Below, one piece after another: positions 5,801 to 6,528 of a DNA stretch of 6,528 nt. A program made the translations under genes and the position numbers. The notes under the pieces were generated by a model, which did no database searches, was not told where the DNA came from, and saw only the letters and a program-made list of their open reading frames with translations. This stretch comes from an archaeon CG07_land_8_20_14_0_80_38_8 (GTDB lineage Archaea; Nanobdellota; Nanobdellia; Tiddalikarchaeales; Tiddalikarchaeaceae), in assembly GCA_002779595.1 (NCBI GenBank), contig PEWF01000040.1, forward strand, positions 1-6,528, written 5' to 3'. Within the stretch, counting starts at the first letter, position 1. Each line of letters begins with the position of its first letter.

Positions 5801-6527
5801 GATTCGCTTTGTAACTGCTTCTTCCGTTCCCGTTGCAGAAAGCGTCAAGAGCAGCGCCAGATAATAAGTCTCCGTTGCTGTCAACTCCGCAGTCAATATC
5901 AGTGTTATAATAACAGTAGTAGCCGTCCCCGTCAGCTAAGTCCCTGTCGCAGTGATTGTCAGAATAAGCAAGAATGCAAGGCTTGTCAATCACTTCGCAG
6001 TTCTTGCAGTTGCCCTGAGTTAAGCAGTAAGCATTCTGCCCCTCAGTTGGCTCTTCTCTCTGCACGCATTGTGCATTGCTTGAGCAGGTAATGCAGTAAG
6101 TTTCGCAGCCCATGTACTGGCAGGAATCCTTATCATCCAAATCCAAATCAGAATCAACACAGTCCACGTATCCGAATTCGCAGTCAGCGCTTCCAGCGCT
6201 TGAAATTGCCCCTCCTGCCTTGTCTCCGCACCCTGGCTTGTCATAATTGCCGCAGGTAATGTACAAATCATCCAGCCTGTCTTTGCAGCTTAATTCGTCA
6301 ACGAATCCGTAACTCCCGCACCCTGGCTTATTGTCAGAACCCACTAACCAGCACCTGCCTCTTATATCATCTGCTTTATCATGGCATGAGTCAAAGTCGC
6401 CGCTCCCGCAGTCATAATCCCCGTCGCCTTCATAATCGCAAGTTTTAGTGTAACCGTCATAAGAGGCAAAACTAATTGAGAATAATAAAAATAATACTGC
6501 AATCATTATTATTGTTTTTTTCAGCAT
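2895..6527 (-). CDS. Large secreted cysteine-rich acidic protein, function unknown
   Basis: I do not recognise a family for this 1210-residue protein. It starts with a typical Sec signal peptide: basic MLKK, a hydrophobic core to about residue 20, and likely cleavage after A21 (SFA/SYDG). No later membrane span or C-terminal anchor is visible, so it is probably released or held by other surface components. It has about 66 cysteines, unevenly spread. There are 28 in residues 30-275, none in 276-386, a cluster at 387-416 starting CGNGICETC, further clusters at 570-829, and a second Cys-free block at 872-1025. Other visible parts are a tandem Cys-rich repeat (39-101), a DGDGYY acidic motif (199-204), a stretch resembling a carboxypeptidase-regulatory/transthyretin-like beta domain around 486-545 (TDANGGFLGEASEGTYDV), and an aromatic C-terminal segment (1147-1180). 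It is rich in D, E, N, S and Y. The signature suggests a disulfide-stabilised surface or extracellular protein. The ATG is one base from the window edge, so its upstream signals are unseen; the signal peptide supports this start. Confidence 0.85.
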   Translation of the reverse strand: MLKKTIIMIAVLFLLFSISFASYDGYTKTCDYEGDGDYDCGSGDFDSCHDKADDIRGRCWLVGSDNKPGCGSYGFVDELSCKDRLDDLYITCGNYDKPGCGDKAGGAISSAGSADCEFGYVDCVDSDLDLDDKDSCQYMGCETYCITCSSNAQCVQREEPTEGQNAYCLTQGNCKNCEVIDKPCILAYSDNHCDRDLADGDGYYCYYNTDIDCGVDSNGDLLSGAALDAFCNGNGRSSYKANPYTRECVIPSCYSDASCESPRTCHNPGEWNAFCARELETGNNFLSEAVRTITDDSTKEYLFITYERANRYYMDIYYETNELYNAADDITKYDSIQKGLKSGVYFNVDSQTYRIFFTVSPPSPDFTLDLYTVDFLSRLTYNIFPVCGNGICETCESADNCLHYPPESCMSCPVDCPYVNDEELDNFNAKFNSIVNYGNILVDNDLSCQIKTLDENSICNPLCVTHDFIDANGCVYNRYRSSYPVYSDGEIAYDNFFTLSAQMIEFKNERINIMTDANGGFLGEASEGTYDVVEAEIYNGKFYSPPAQIPTIKDELPNVFLSTSTGNGECLSNCECATDYCSKTNENYSPLKDEDYGHCCPIGFEWTDTDAFASKYCDGEGHLLSEYSDVFGKDDDSDCYIDMTVAVDNGFADTSNARKTTDFVCDTNPSCASGLKSSCINYDIDPICVYYRTDGGYEPIKEDGVLQCRKQETFTETIIPDIQCIINSHAWALSKCNDYEYLGSGISICWDDYPMASFDQDNPRNIPFCVTDNSEECWADQRIAELLTGPVVLRSISYEDFCTTKSLVCGEDKSFTNTKTGGTIDYTNCPQDAISRSNELVGYWSNIGPTSISSATNDFYGNYEITIGRYCSVYGNDFAKIMDVNAGRNFKRYTSGDENYYTLDGSESVNLGWYRNAGTGTDVLGLYTGYVIFQKDPIIQANGIQSYEYTLNSYDTWAENKNYIKDDEYSFNDDSDFTIVDYQKFTDDNEDEWIDADFYSKTTHLPTIDRDEEEKLYHYLWNRETCVEIFGEDKVPSCDGVSTIDQVDEKGNPAHPEPGIADIERHVDKGNHNVIYSREYCENFWKAFEKKYKTEFDWEYTDANQILKTHSYIKQGDVLSWKDSDGNTVSVNVIIVNSSPVIQACIFWYEPFLDSYYETDEPFPWWLMQMVPPWADYYRFRLDTVREHADCGSNNELMGYPASPNYPNKD
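5280..5369 (-). other. CGNGICE-type cysteine knot within the large secreted protein
   Basis: Residues 387-416 begin CGNGICETCESADNC and end SCMSCPVDC, with cysteines at 387, 392, 395, 401, 409, 412 and 416. CGNGxCE followed by closely spaced Cys and a CPxDC end is a recurrent small module in secreted archaeal and bacterial proteins, where it is thought to form a compact disulfide unit between larger domains. Here it follows a 111-residue Cys-free block, so it likely separates two structural parts. The role is inferred from resemblance only. Confidence 0.6.
6225..6413 (-). repeat. Tandem ~30-residue Cys-rich protein repeat
   Basis: Within the large secreted protein, two consecutive units align. 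Residues 39-70 run DCGSGDFDSCHDKADD, four further residues, a Cys, then NKPGCG. Residues 69-101 run GCGSYGFVDELSCKDRLDD, four further residues, a Cys, then DKPGCG. The shared pattern is CGS..F, then SC.D..DD, then C, then KPGCG, with the last Cys of unit one serving as the first of unit two. Cysteines fall at 40, 48, 59, 70, 81, 92 and 100. At DNA level the KPGCG part keeps a 14-base identical stretch (6226-6239 and 6316-6329) exactly 90 bases apart, which suggests a fairly recent internal duplication. Confidence 0.65.
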
Positions 6528-6528
6528 T

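Noticed and set aside
5774..6271. Plus- and minus-strand small frames rich in R, C and S over the Cys-rich region
   Set aside because: They are shadows of the Cys-rich coding sequence; the composition reflects reading its codons in other frames.

Overview
The window looks like part of an archaeal chromosome, probably from a small-genome lineage of the DPANN type. It carries an Alba chromatin protein, an archaeal SlyD/FKBP26-like prolyl isomerase, a tubulin-like FtsZ, the single-span SecE/Sec61-gamma and the short NGN-KOW form of Spt5. The ftsZ-secE-spt5 order is a known archaeal arrangement, usually followed by ribosomal stalk genes, which would lie beyond base 1. Start regions carry GAGGTGA-like Shine-Dalgarno sequences, and the candidate promoters are archaeal TATA boxes. 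The DPANN placement is an inference from the compact layout and the style of the large Cys-rich secreted protein; no rRNA is present to confirm it.

All six genes lie on the minus strand, so the reading order runs from high to low coordinates. Bases 2895-6527 encode a 1210-residue secreted, acidic, cysteine-rich protein of unknown function. It has a clear signal peptide, about 66 cysteines, a tandem Cys-rich repeat near the N-terminus and a CGNGICE-type knot in the middle. A 57-base gap with a TATA-like box follows. Then come the Alba gene, with an unusual TTG start, and the FKBP gene, which overlap by four bases (ATGA). A second 55-base gap with a similar TATA-like box precedes ftsZ, secE and spt5, which are separated by only 11 and 19 bases.

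Five genes are housekeeping: chromatin (Alba), protein folding (FKBP), cell division (FtsZ), protein export (SecE) and transcription elongation (Spt5). The most novel object is the large secreted protein. It probably depends on the Sec channel, of which SecE is a part, and on oxidative folding outside the cell. I see no tRNA, rRNA, CRISPR array, insertion sequence or integration site. The only non-coding stretches are short intergenic gaps, so no gene-free region exceeds 300 bases.
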